From Vigna angularis (lineage: Eukaryota > Streptophyta > Magnoliopsida > Fabales > Fabaceae): 64,000 nt of DNA. Location of the stretch: contig NC_068971.1 of the NCBI RefSeq assembly GCF_016808095.1, positions 33,713,631-33,777,630 on the forward strand, written 5' to 3'. Position 1 is the stretch's first letter. Each line of letters starts with the position of its first letter. Positions 1 to 10,278 of the stretch are shown here, piece by piece. Position numbers and translations under genes: made by a program. The notes under the pieces are model-generated. The model had not been told where the DNA came from, searched no databases, and saw only the letters and a program-made list of their open reading frames with translations.

Positions 1-1110
1 GAAAGGCACTGCAATGGCTAATATGATTCTAGTAGAGTTGGACTTGACCACAAGATTGAAAGTTTCATCAAAGTTTATGCCTTTTGTTTGCTAAAAATGT
101 CTTGCAACAAGTCTTGTTTTTCTTCTTTCAATTGAACCATCTGCTTTATACTTGATTTTGAAGATCCATTTTGAGTCTATGATATTTTCTTAACCCTTGA
201 ATGATACGAATGTCAAAGTTTGATTAGACATTAAAGCCTTGAATTATACATCCACGACTTCTTTCCATTCTAGCTTAATTAGAGCTTCCTTAACATTCCC
301 TAGTTCTTTGTCATCTTCACAAGCCTCTAGCAATCCTATATGGTTGCTTAGGCTTGTAAATTCCAACTTTGCTTCTGGTTAACATCCAATGGTTTTGGTT
401 TTAGTTTGGTTTCTTTTAGTTTAAGTCTGCTTGTTATTCTCTACTGACTCTATTGATGATGAATTATCTTCTTCACTTTCTCTTGATTTGTTATCAACAA
501 AAGATTCACCAAAATTTCATTCATTTGAATAATTGTTGGCAGGACTATCACTTGTGTTTTCTTCTTAATGACTTGTAGTATTGTTATCTGGTTTAAGAGT
601 ATTGCTTATAGTGTACTTGTAGACTAATTAGGAAGAAAAACTAACATAGGTTCGTCTAATTATTTTAAAGGATTTCTTGTGTCAATGAAATCTTCATGAA
701 AGGGAAAGTGATTCTCATTGAAAATCACGTATTTTGATATGAAAATTCTCCTATGAGAGTTAGTGCATTTGAATCCTTTGTATGAATTACTGTAACCTAG
801 GACCACACACCTAATTGTATAAAATTGAAGTCTATTTTTATTATATGGTTTGAGACAAACAAACATAACCAAATGGTTTCAAGTTTCCATAGTCAGATTC
901 TTTCTTGTAAATCAGTTAGTATGGGGTTTTGTTTGGATTTATTGATGATTATAGTCTATTGAATAGGTAAACAACAGTTCAGAAGGCTTTTCAACAATAG
1001 TGTAAGGTCATTTTGGCTTGTGCTAACAGGGTTAGACCAAGTTCAACAACATGTCTATGTTTTTCTCAGCCTTGTCATTTTGTTGAGAGGTGTAGGGACA
1101 AGACATTCTA
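1..1110 (-). mobile_element. Degenerate Ty1/copia pol fragment (integrase C-part and start of reverse transcriptase)
   Basis: On the minus strand, bases about 60-180 read as the conserved start of a copia reverse transcriptase (KWIFKIKYKADGSIE, then RLVA), interrupted by stops. Bases 660-872 read as the region after the integrase core (PYNKNRLQF, RCVVLGYS, GRIFISKYVIF-like). Bases about 1,025-1,105 read as the integrase motif RMSCPYTSQQN. The reading is broken by several stops, so the copy is dead. The left end runs off the window. The rest of the integrase core continues after the solo LTR, at 2,528-2,930. Confidence 0.85.
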
Positions 1111-1115
1111 AAAAT

Positions 1116-2522
1116 TGTTGATAGGGGGAGCACAGGTTTAGCTGAACCCATAATCTTAGTGATAATTGTGTTTTTGATGATGACAACACATAATTAATAA
1201 TAACACATGTGTGTATTGTGTTATACATGTCATATGCTTATGCTGACTTTGTTATATCTGTAAAAGCATATATGTGAACATTATTGTGTTGATTATAGCA
1301 TACCACTGTGATTGATATGTGATTTTATCTGTGTATGCATAACATAAGGTTTCGGAAATGAAAAACCACAAGCACTATGGTTGAACTTAAAAGTGTGGCA
1401 AAACAACAGTTTTAAGTCGATTATATTATTGTTCAAATCGATTAAAAAACTCGTATGTTTTCACAAATATTTTTCAAGTGTGCTGTGATGAATTTTGTGA
1501 AGAAAAGTTTTCAAAAATTTGCTAAGTTTTTCTACTTAATCGATTGCATGCAACTTGTATTCGACTAAGTTTGTTGTTGTTTTGAAAACTCTTTAAATGC
1601 TTGACATAACTGTCACAACGGTCATATTTTTAAATATGTTGACCAAACATTTATGACAAATCGATTACATCAATTGCGCTTTCAATTAATGCATTTGACT
1701 GCAATTGTTCTATTATAACTGTCAATTGTATTCGACTACATTAATAGCTTAATTGATTATAACGCGTCTATTTTGTGAAAAACTATATATTGACGCATGA
1801 TTTGATTTCTGTAAGAAGAAGTTTTAATCTATTACACTTTCATATCTTTCAAAAACGTGATATCTTATAGAGGAAAGAAAAACTCCAAGAACCAAAGATC
1901 TACCGTGGTGATTTAGAATCTTGAAGGTTTCTTGCGCAGCAAGGTTTACTGTGTTTGAACGTCTGATCTCTCTGCACAATGAGGTTTATTTTACTTGATC
2001 AGGAACTCTGCAATCATGAAGATTGACTGGTATTCCCTGTGGTGATTACAGGAAGAAGAACTGTGTTCTTGACTTTGAGAGTGTCTCAAAGGGTTTGACA
2101 GCAGAAGAGGGTGTTCTTACTGCGTGTCTTGTTTGTTGTATTGCCTATATTTAGATTAGTGGGTTAGAGAGGTGTTTTACATTTTGACGTGAGGTTGCTG
2201 TAAAAACCTTGGTGCAAAAGCCTAGATCTTTATAGTGCATTGGCTTCCAACTTAGGTTGATTGGAAGGACACTTGATGTAGGCTTGACCGAACCAGTATA
2301 AAAAGCAGTATTTGAATTCTTTCTTCCCTATCTCTGCATATAGTCGATTAACTTGTTATTGCATTGGATTAAGCGTACTGTTTTATTGCATACAAATTTA
2401 CTTGCATTTCAAGAAAAGTCCAAAGACGGTACTTTGCAAAAAAGAATTTGAAAGCAAACATTTTTGCGCATCACCAATTCACCCCCTTTTGGTGTGAGAA
2501 ACTAAGCACTCCTTTTTTAACA
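1116..2522. mobile_element. Solo LTR (SIRE-like copia type) inserted in the copia integrase
   Basis: The 1,407-base segment begins TGTTGATAGGGGGAGC and ends TTTTTTAACA, so it has TG...CA termini. It is flanked by the perfect 5-base duplication AAAAT (1,111-1,115 and 2,523-2,527). It interrupts the copia integrase reading between its EYKPFQMIT part and its RMSCPYTSQQN part. The interior contains many ATCGATTA-like words and a stretch near the right end (CACCAATTCACCCCC) that recurs inverted in the LTR at 23,948-25,404. It has no internal coding domain, so it is a solo LTR left by LTR-LTR recombination. The SIRE-like family name is from memory. Confidence 0.85.
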
Positions 2523-2527
2523 AAAAT

Positions 2528-2934
2528 AATTCGAGATTTTTAAGTAATCATTTGGAAAGGTTTATATTCACCACCTCCATCATACTGAACGACTTTAATT
2601 TTGGTGTTAAACTGGTTTTCAACCATAGTTTTGACATGAGTGAAGGCATGTATAGTTTCTAATTTTTGTTTTAATGGAAAAATCCATGTGATCCTATGAA
2701 AATCATCAATAAAATAAACATAATATTTGAATTGAGATGGAGGAAAAAATTGGGGCAAGACCCCAAATATTAGTATGAATCAAATATAAAATTTCCTTAT
2801 CATGTGAGGAAGAGTTTTTTTAAAGGCAACACATGTAATTTTCTAAATTGACAAGCTTCAAAAAATGTAAATGAGTCACTAGATGATGTTTTCACATTGC
2901 ATTCCTTCAATGTTTTCATATGACCCGATGATAG
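2528..2934 (-). mobile_element. Degenerate copia integrase core, continuation of the 1-1,110 fragment
   Basis: The minus strand reads YYVYFIDDFHRITWIF then VVQYDGGGEYKPFQ, the conserved copia integrase core with its catalytic aspartates. Upstream on the minus strand (about 2,800-2,880) it reads ACQFRKLHVLPL-like, part of the pre-integrase region. A stop follows QMIT and others lie upstream. The fragment ends abruptly near 2,934, where sequence shared with the flank of gene 3 begins, so this is the left border of the first duplicated apyrase block. Confidence 0.85.
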
Positions 2935-3433
2935 AACGATGACAAGGAAAAAATGATGTAGAAAGAATAGAAAAAAGAAAATTCAAATATTCATTATCAA
3001 CAAATATTAATCATATATAGTATCCATACTTACTTGTATCTCTCGATAAATTTTATTAACAAATACTTTATTAATAGATTTTTATCTTTAATAAATAATA
3101 TTTATTCACATATTTTTTATTATTAAAGGATTATATTCATGTAATATTAATTATATGAGGACTACAATTTTCAATTTAGATAACCATAAGAAGAGGAAAA
3201 TGATGAAGAGGGGGGAGCATGCATGGGTTTTGAAGAATATGATAATGTACACGGTGCATATACATTTCAAGCTTTAATTATTATTGTTACCAATATCAGC
3301 GACATAATTACAAAATCAACAAAGTACTGTAAGAACCTTTACTATATGAGGAGACAAAATTATCAACGATACATTCACATTGATTATGCAAAGACTCAAT
3401 CAATAATTAGATTTTGGTTTAATGTTAGATTTT
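2935..3433 (+). promoter_or_regulatory. Distal 5' flank of apyrase gene 1 (split from its gene by a MULE)
   Basis: This AT-rich stretch matches 25,740-26,236 upstream of gene 3 with scattered differences, including the shared word GGGAGCATGCATGGG. It is the ancestral far promoter of the gene pair. In gene 1 it is now separated from the proximal promoter by the 1.9 kb element at 3,434-5,348. An 18-base tandem duplication (TTAGATTTTGGTTTAATG) lies at 3,407-3,442 across the element border. No TATA box or other motif could be assigned here. Confidence 0.55.
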
Positions 3434-5348
3434 GGTTTAATGTCTCCGTAGGTTCCTATTTTGGTCATGAATTTCAAATAGGTCCTATTTCTTTTTGGCA
3501 TATCAATTGAGTCCTTATTTTTGTAAAATTAAATCAATTACAGGCTTGTCGTTAAATTGGACAAACGACCGTTACAGTATTGGTTACGTGGCATGGTCAT
3601 TACAGTTACTAAGCAGACGTGGCATTTAAAAGCATTTTTGTATTAAATAAAGAAGAAGGAACAAAAGTATAATCAGTTTTGGGTAAGGGTATACTTCGAA
3701 AAAAGAAAAAATTAAAGGGCAAGACGTTTTAATTGAGGAATGCAACTGAGATTGGGGAAACAAATTGGGGGTTTTTATTATTAGGGTTCGCGTGAGGGAA
3801 GAAAAATCGCGATCTTTGTTCCAGCTGAAGCGGCAAGGTTCGTCGGTGAAGAAGAAGTAGTTGGAAGCGGCAGAGTGCATGCAGGGGTTCGTTTCTCGGT
3901 AGGTCAGGTGTGGGTCCTTTATTGATGAGAAACTACAATATTCGGTGGTGGTCCCCCAAAGCAACCCAAGAACCAATCATGCCATCATCACAGTTATCTG
4001 AAGTGTGTATGAATGACCAGGAAGCTCAACTATAGATGTGTGTATAAATGACAATGATGCCAAGTTTAAGGATCTTATTATGTAATAGTCTAAGGAACAA
4101 TGTTTATGGTTTTACTACTATGTAATTTAATGAATGATAATGATGCCAACTATGTATGGTTTTGGATGTATTACAATGTTTTGGATATATTAGAATTTCC
4201 TTCTTTAACGTCTTATATATTACAATGACCAGGAACTGTATTTCCATTGCTGTATCACTAAAGCATAAGTACTGTTTTTTAATAATTTGGTGGGCACAGT
4301 TATGTTTAGAAATTTTTGCAGGTCTTATATCTGATATTGTATATGTTAGGGTATAAGGTGGGAGGTAATGAGAAGGAGAAGAAAGGTAGGAGGGAAGTGA
4401 GGCCGAACGGTATCGATCATAAAGGTCGAACGTTGGAAGGCAGGGAGCACATGTTAGGGGCTGGAAAGTGTACAAGAGAAGAAGGTGTAGGAGGGAGAGA
4501 GAGGGGGACCGAACGGTAGAAGGTGAGGAGCTATGTGACCGAACGGTAGAGGGAGGACGACCAGACCGAACGGTCGGGAACAGGGAGGTAGTTGGACGAG
4601 CGATAGAGGAGGGTGGACGACCAGACCGAACGATCGTGAGCAGGGAGGTAGTTGGACGAGCAGTAGACGAGGGAGGACGGCCAGCTCCAGAATTGCTTCC
4701 CTCTGTTCTTAGCAGTTCTAGCTGTTCTTACCACTGTTTTCTCTCCACACAGGCAAAGGGGTGATACACCATCAATCGTAGATACTCCACCACTACGAAA
4801 AACGAAATCAGAGTTTTGATTCCGCCACCCATTGCATGTCGAAGATGAACAAGAATGCGACTTCTGCACTTCATTATCCATCACTTCGAATCGAAGAAAG
4901 AATGCGCACCCTCCCACTTCCAACTACATAATCTTCACCCACGAACACTGGCGCTTCGAATCAAAGAAAGAATGGGATTTTTTCCCTCACGGGAACCCTA
5001 CTAGTAAGAACCCCCAATTTGTTTCCCCAATCTCAGTTGCATTTCTCAATTAAAGGGGGCTGCCCTTAAAGTTTTTCAATTTTCCTAGTATGCCTTTACC
5101 CAAAAGTGATTATACCTCTGTTCCTTCTTCTTTATTTAATACAAAAATGCTTTTAAATGCCACGTCTGCTTAGTAACTGCAATGACCATGCCACGTAACC
5201 AATACTGTAACGGTTGTTTGTCCAATTTAACGGCAGGCCTGTAATTGATTTAATTTTACAAAATCAAGGACTCAATTGATATGCCGAAAAGAAAGAGGAC
5301 CTATTTGAAATTCATGACCAAAATAGGGACCTACAGATACATTAAACC
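3434..5348. mobile_element. Non-autonomous Mutator-like element (MULE) with long TIRs
   Basis: Terminal inverted repeats of about 375 bases (3,434 to about 3,812 and about 4,972 to 5,348) begin GGTTTAATG on the left and as its complement on the right. They match with only scattered differences through ...CCTATTTTGGTCATGAATTT. The element is flanked by the 9-base duplication TTAGATTTT (3,425-3,433 and 5,349-5,357). The matching site upstream of gene 3 (near 26,230) has a single TTAGATTTT and no insert, so it is a true empty site. The interior (about 4,390-4,690) holds a short GC-richer set of repeats around ACCGAACGGT. I see no transposase. A start at 3,416 is also possible because the left duplication is itself repeated. 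Confidence 0.85.
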
Positions 5349-5357
5349 TTAGATTTT

Positions 5358-5614
5358 TCATTTAATGACTTCATTCAAGTTTTGAGATCTTATTTGAACA
5401 TCTTTTATCCGTGACTAATATCTACATTCGACAAACGGGCAATAATTGATAAATAATTTACAACTTTCTTGTAATATTATTAAACAAAAAGAAAAGTTAT
5501 TGAAGTATTATATATTAAATTTAGTTTTTGATATCTGATAAAGTACATATCATCTCCCTCTTTAGATAGGAGGCACATGTTAATTTTGTATTGGTAGGTG
5601 AGAGTCATTTGAGA
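5358..5614 (+). promoter_or_regulatory. Proximal promoter and 5' leader of apyrase gene 1
   Basis: These 257 bases between the MULE and the ATG include a TATA-like stretch at about 5,507-5,520, roughly 100 bases before the start codon. The sequence is almost identical to 26,237-26,496 upstream of gene 3 (one substitution seen near 5,377), unlike the more diverged distal flank. Both genes therefore share a core promoter but differ in what lies behind it. Confidence 0.55.
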
Positions 5615-6752
5615 ATGGGGTTTCAATTTTTCTTTAGTTTCTTCCTTTTGTTACTGCCTACATTCTCTTCCTCCGAATATCTTGGGAACAACCTTCTGTC
5701 TAATCGGAAAGTATTCCTCAAAGAAGAAGAAAACCTTTCCTCTTATGCTGTGATTTTTGATGCTGGTAGCACTGGAACTCGAGTGCACGTTTTCCATTTC
5801 GACCAGAACTTAGATCTCCTTCGCATTGGCAATAATCTTGAATTTCTCGCAAAGGTACGTCATTTGGCCTGCTAATTTTTGCTTCATAATTGTTCTCATG
5901 TATCTCTTTGGTTTTGTAAAACCTTACTTTCGTTCTTGTGCTGTAGGTCACACCCGGTTTGAGTTCATATGCGGATGATCCTGAAAAAGCTGCCCAATCT
6001 TTGATTCCACTTTTAGAGGCAGCTGAAAATGTTGTCCCTGAGGACCTGCACCCCAAGACACCCCTTATGCTTGGCGTGGGTCTTTCTCTTCTCTATTACA
6101 TGAATACAACGTTTGGTCGAAAATCTGAACAACGTTTTCCACATAATGTCTTTTCCTTTTGTTAATGATGCAGGCAACCGCAGGTTTGAGACTTTTGGAA
6201 GGGAATGCTGCTGAAAACATATTGCAAGCGGTAACTAATTACCAGAGCCTCGTTTTCTCATTTTGCTAACCATGACTTTTCAACTTCTTGTGTTTTCGTT
6301 TTGCTATCTTTCAGGTTAGGAATTTGTTCAAGAACAGAAGTACTCTGAACCTTCAATCAGATGATGCAGTAGCTATAATTGAAGGAACCCGAGAAGGCTC
6401 TTATCTGTGGGTATGATATGAGATTTCTCTATTATTCATAATTTTATCCATCATTTGATTTCACCTTTCGTTTTTCTTTTCTTTTAAGCAAAAATAATAT
6501 ATTAGAATAAGTGCAATCCGTATGACATACAGCTAAATAAGCTTTCTCTAAGTAAAAGGAGAAGAAAGGTTAAAATATAAATTTTATACTTTTCTCACAT
6601 AGATCTCAACAAATCATATAAAGCACAACGACACACTACTTCAACCATGAAATTAACAAGAGAATCAAGAGAGATCCTCTGGGTCGAAGAATTTTTAACT
6701 TAAAAATTATGTGTGATTTTATTAATTATTATTATGATAGACTATTATTTAA

Positions 6753-6784
<32 letters not shown>

Positions 6785-8455
6785 ATTTATTTATAAATAT
6801 CAAAACATCATTTAAAATTAAGTAAAATATTAAAAAAAAAATTAAATTATTTTGTTGTAAATTAAACTTATCACATTATTTTAGATTTATAGTATAATGT
6901 TTTTTATCATATGGATGAATGATAATTTATCAGTGTGATGTCTGGACGCAATTTTTGGGAAAATAATTTTGATACCAGTATTATAATTTTGTGACTTACA
7001 TTGAAACTTTTATGAGTTGTAGTTGGCTGTGAATTATCTACTGGGGAGGCTGGGAAAAAAGTTTTCAAAGACAGTGGGAGTGGTTGATCTTGGAGGAGGA
7101 TCAGTTCAAATGGCATATGCTGTCTCAAGGAACACAGCCAAAAATGCCCCATTACTACCTCAAGGAGAGGATCCTTACATAAAGAAGCTATATGCGAAGG
7201 GCAAAAATTACGATCTCTATGTTCACAGGTTTCATTTCTTATTCTCCCTATACAGGAGACAAGTTTGGATTCACTTCATTTCAAAATAAATTAAGATTTT
7301 AGGATTTTATTAATAATTTTTTTTAAATTTTATTTTATTAGTTTTTGGGTACAGTAATATTTAGTTTGATTTTGTGAATTTGTGAAAAATAAAATAAGAA
7401 TAGATAGTTATGATTTTTTGTTTATTTAAGTATAATATTATTTTATGACTAAGTAGATTTTATTTTTAAGATAGTTTATTTTTAGGTTTTATTTTCTTAA
7501 CATGACATGAATGGTAGAATATTTAGTTAACACCATAATTTGTGTCTCAGTTACTTGCGCTATGGTACAGAAGCATTTCGTGCAGAGGTTTTGGAGGTCA
7601 CTGATGGCTCTGCTAACCCTTGCATTTTGGCTGGATACGAAGGTAAACAAAGTCATTGCTTTGTGGCATTCACTTCTTGATGATACGTTGAGAGATGGAA
7701 ATAACAGGTGAGTTTGTTGTTGTTTATAGGAAGCTATACATATTCAGGAGTGGAGTATGCAGTGTACCCTCCAAAGTCAGGGCCCAGTTATGATGCATGC
7801 AGAGAGATAGTCCTTGAGGCTCTCAAACTGAAGGCGCCATGTTCTTATCACAATTGCTCATTTGGTGGGGTATGGGACGGTGGAAGAGGAAGTGGACAAA
7901 GAACTATTTATGCTACTTCATCCTTCTATTATCTGCCCAGAGACGTATGAGCATTATTTTAGCATGAGTTTCTGATTTGGATTTCTTTCTCAGGCTACAG
8001 TGATAGTAATTTCGTTGTTCGTTGTATAGGTTGGTATCGTTGATCCAAAATCTCCCAATGCCATTGTTCGTCCTGTGGATCTTGAAAACTTGGTTAAGGG
8101 AGCTTGTGGAAAAACATTTGAAGATGCCAAATCCAGTTATCCACTTCTTTCTGAAGAAAGAGTTCCGTTTGTGTGCATGGACATTACGTACATGTATGCG
8201 TTGCTGATTGATGGATTGGGTAGGTTTTCCACTGTATGATCAAGTTCAGATTCATACAAGTTGGTTATTATTTTCATTTGGTTATTAATATTACGTGTTT
8301 GTTTGTTTCCAGGCCTAGATCCTGAGCAAGAGTTTACACTGGCTGATAAAATTGAATATGAAGATGCTCTTGTGGAAACAGCATGGCCTCTTGGCACAGC
8401 CATAGAAGCCATATCATCAGTGCCTAAATTTGAACGGTTTATGTATTTCATGTAA
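5615..8455 (+). CDS. Apyrase (ecto-nucleoside di/triphosphatase) gene 1, nine exons, 455 aa
   Basis: Exons: 5,615-5,854; 5,947-6,075; 6,174-6,230; 6,315-6,410; 7,023-7,228; 7,551-7,642; 7,730-7,944; 8,030-8,219; 8,313-8,455. All introns are GT-AG and the exons join in frame to 455 residues, normal for plant apyrases. Family members hydrolyse the terminal phosphates of ATP and ADP, usually outside the cell or in the secretory system. Residues 1-20 form a hydrophobic signal peptide or anchor ([11 protein letters not shown]). ACR1 DAGSTGTR is at 49-56, ACR2 [10 protein letters not shown] at 122-131, ACR3 [12 protein letters not shown] from 163, ACR4 DLGGGSVQM at 196-204, and ACR5 AWPLGTA at 432-438. 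ATG 5,615 is the first in-frame Met. Oddities: Glu165 stands where gene 5 has Asp. Residues 400 (M) and 408 (L) differ from the Q and F found in genes 3, 4 and 5. Intron 5 is about 200 bases longer than in gene 3. Poly(A) signal at 8,499. Legume nodulation-type apyrase is inferred. Confidence 0.93.
6755..6784. repeat. TA microsatellite in intron 4 of gene 1
   Basis: A (TA)n run interrupted by one TACA. The same repeat in gene 3 (27,637-27,668) is two bases longer. It is the only length difference I found between the two genes from promoter to exon 5. Confidence 0.85.
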
Positions 8456-8498
8456 GATTCTTTGTGGAAGCTATAACTGATGATGATCAGTTACTAGA

Positions 8499-8504
8499 AA
8501 TAAA
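8499..8504 (+). terminator. Poly(A) signal AATAAA, gene 1
   Basis: AATAAA lies 44 bases after the stop codon, in a segment conserved downstream of gene 3 (29,177-29,182). The cleavage site is not determined. Confidence 0.5.
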
Positions 8505-8509
8505 TGAGA

Positions 8510-8938
8510 CTTTCCACTTTAAACATTAGATTATGCAGGTGAGGTTGTGGTGATGAAATGCCCTGATCACTCTTGTTAATCATATATCAATCTCACTAAT
8601 TAATCTTTATTTTATTTTATTTTATTTTATAACTTCAGTTTAATATATAAGAAACATTAAATCTATCTAATATCAACATTCGTAAATAAATCAAAGTTAT
8701 CTATGCATTATTTTTGGTAAAAAAATTCATTGATAATCTTATACATACAAATTTAATTTATGTCAACCACCAATTAAGTGTTCATGTTCTATGGGTTTAG
8801 ATTTTGGATAGTAAAAAAAAGATCATATTAATTAACTTGCATTTCAGTTGGAGTTTAAGGTAATATAACATATATTTACATAGCAATTAATTAATGAACT
8901 TTGATTCATATAATCCAAACATCATCTTTAAATTTAAC
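8510..8938. other. 3' flank of gene 1, no gene seen
   Basis: AT-rich non-coding sequence. It aligns in pieces with 29,190-29,620 downstream of gene 3, with indels and substitutions, and so belongs to the duplicated block. It includes a short TTTTA repeat near 8,607-8,630. Nothing further was recognised. Confidence 0.6.
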
Positions 8939-10269
8939 ATTGTGTTCACTTTGGTGGATGGTACTGTTGAGAAGGAAAAGCGAAGACAAAATTGAGAGAT
9001 AGCTGGTGTTCGCTTTGGACGATTTGCAAAGACGAAATGGAGCGGATTTTTGAGATACGTCTTTTTTGTATCACTCGCAAATATGCGATGATTTGGAGTG
9101 AATTGAAGGCAAATGTCATATTTGCCCTTCCTAGATATCATAATGCCTGGAACGTGCTTGTTGCCGTATTTTGAAAGTGAAGATGCGTTGAAGACAGAGA
9201 ACTAAAGCTTGAAGCAGGAAGATGCGTTGAAGATGGAGAAGCAAAGCTTGAAGCATGTGTGTATTCGGTTCCAGAAGTGTTTATCCAGTTCCATTGCTTG
9301 GAAGAAATTGAGGTAAAGGGTGTATTCAGTTACGGGGTGTCTGTATTCGGTTACGCTGCAGTGTGAGACAAAACCAGTTGTTGTATTCAGTTATGGGATG
9401 TGCGTATTCAGTTGCGCTGTAGTGTGAGACGAAAACTGTATTCGATTCAAGTTTGTCTTATTCGGTTTCAGGCGTTCGCTTCACCATGGGTGGAGGTTGC
9501 AGAGGTCAAACCGACGCTGTTTCAGCCCTACACGGAGGTTTTTAGGATTCAGAGGTTTCGCGAGTGCGAAGTCATTTACAGAAGGTGGGCAATGTTGGGT
9601 GCTTTCAGTGTTTTGGCCGTTGAGGCTCTCACTGGAGTCGCATGGCAAGACACCGGAAAGGTATTGTTTTAGTGTCTTTCGATATCCTTTTCGATAGACT
9701 GATTCTTCTTTTCGATACCCTTTTACTCTTTTGCATAATTTTACATTTTGGTTTGTTCGGTTCTCCTTTGGTTAACGACAATGGTTCTCCTTTTCTTATT
9801 TTATTTTGTGGGATAATGGTGTTTGTGTTTTGTTGTATTGTCTGTATAAGTTTCACACAACCTAAATTAAAAGTTACAAATATTATTACAAAAATATTAC
9901 AATTAAAGATAAATTCATTTTACTAAAATAATTTTTTACAGTATTAAAATTAATTTTAATAATTAATGTTAATTTTTTATTCCTTATAAATTTTTTTAGA
10001 ATTAAATATAACATTAACAATTATCATTTTATATTACATTAATAACTAGAGAGATTTTGGTAATCTTCAATTTCTACCAATTAAAGAAATTTTTTTATCT
10101 CTCACATTGATCAAATCCTACACTAATTCTCATAAACTTTATTTCCATATCCACTCTCATTTACTTCCAGATCCACTCAAATAAACAACAATTAATTCAC
10201 CCTCAAATTCTCTCAAATTCATCCACTCACTCTTCCCCAATTCCTCTCTCCCGAGTGAACAAAGGCTAA
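8939..10269. mobile_element. 1.3 kb insertion, probable MULE-like DNA element
   Basis: The segment is absent at the matching place downstream of gene 3 (29,620-29,630), where the flanks join directly. Its ends carry a short inverted similarity (GTGTTCACTTTGG at the left, the complement of TTTGTTCACTCGGG at the right). An imperfect 9-base duplication flanks it: TAAATTTAA on the left, AAGTTTTAA at 10,270-10,278. The interior (9,240-9,480) repeats GTATTCGGTT/GTATTCAGTT words. No transposase domain and no host exon could be recognised. Type and exact ends are inferred. Confidence 0.5.
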
Positions 10270-10278
10270 AAGTTTTAA

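Noticed and set aside
3223..3510. 95-residue open frame before gene 1
   Set aside because: It spans the MULE border and its target duplication, and the matching flank of gene 3 does not keep it open.
4401..4764. Arg/Gly-rich open frame with ACCGAACGGT repeats
   Set aside because: It is the internal repeat zone of a non-autonomous MULE; no domain or conservation is evident.
5718..6056. 112-residue open frame on the minus strand over apyrase exons 1-2
   Set aside because: It is the reverse shadow of conserved coding exons and intron 1, repeated at gene 3, and has no domain of its own.
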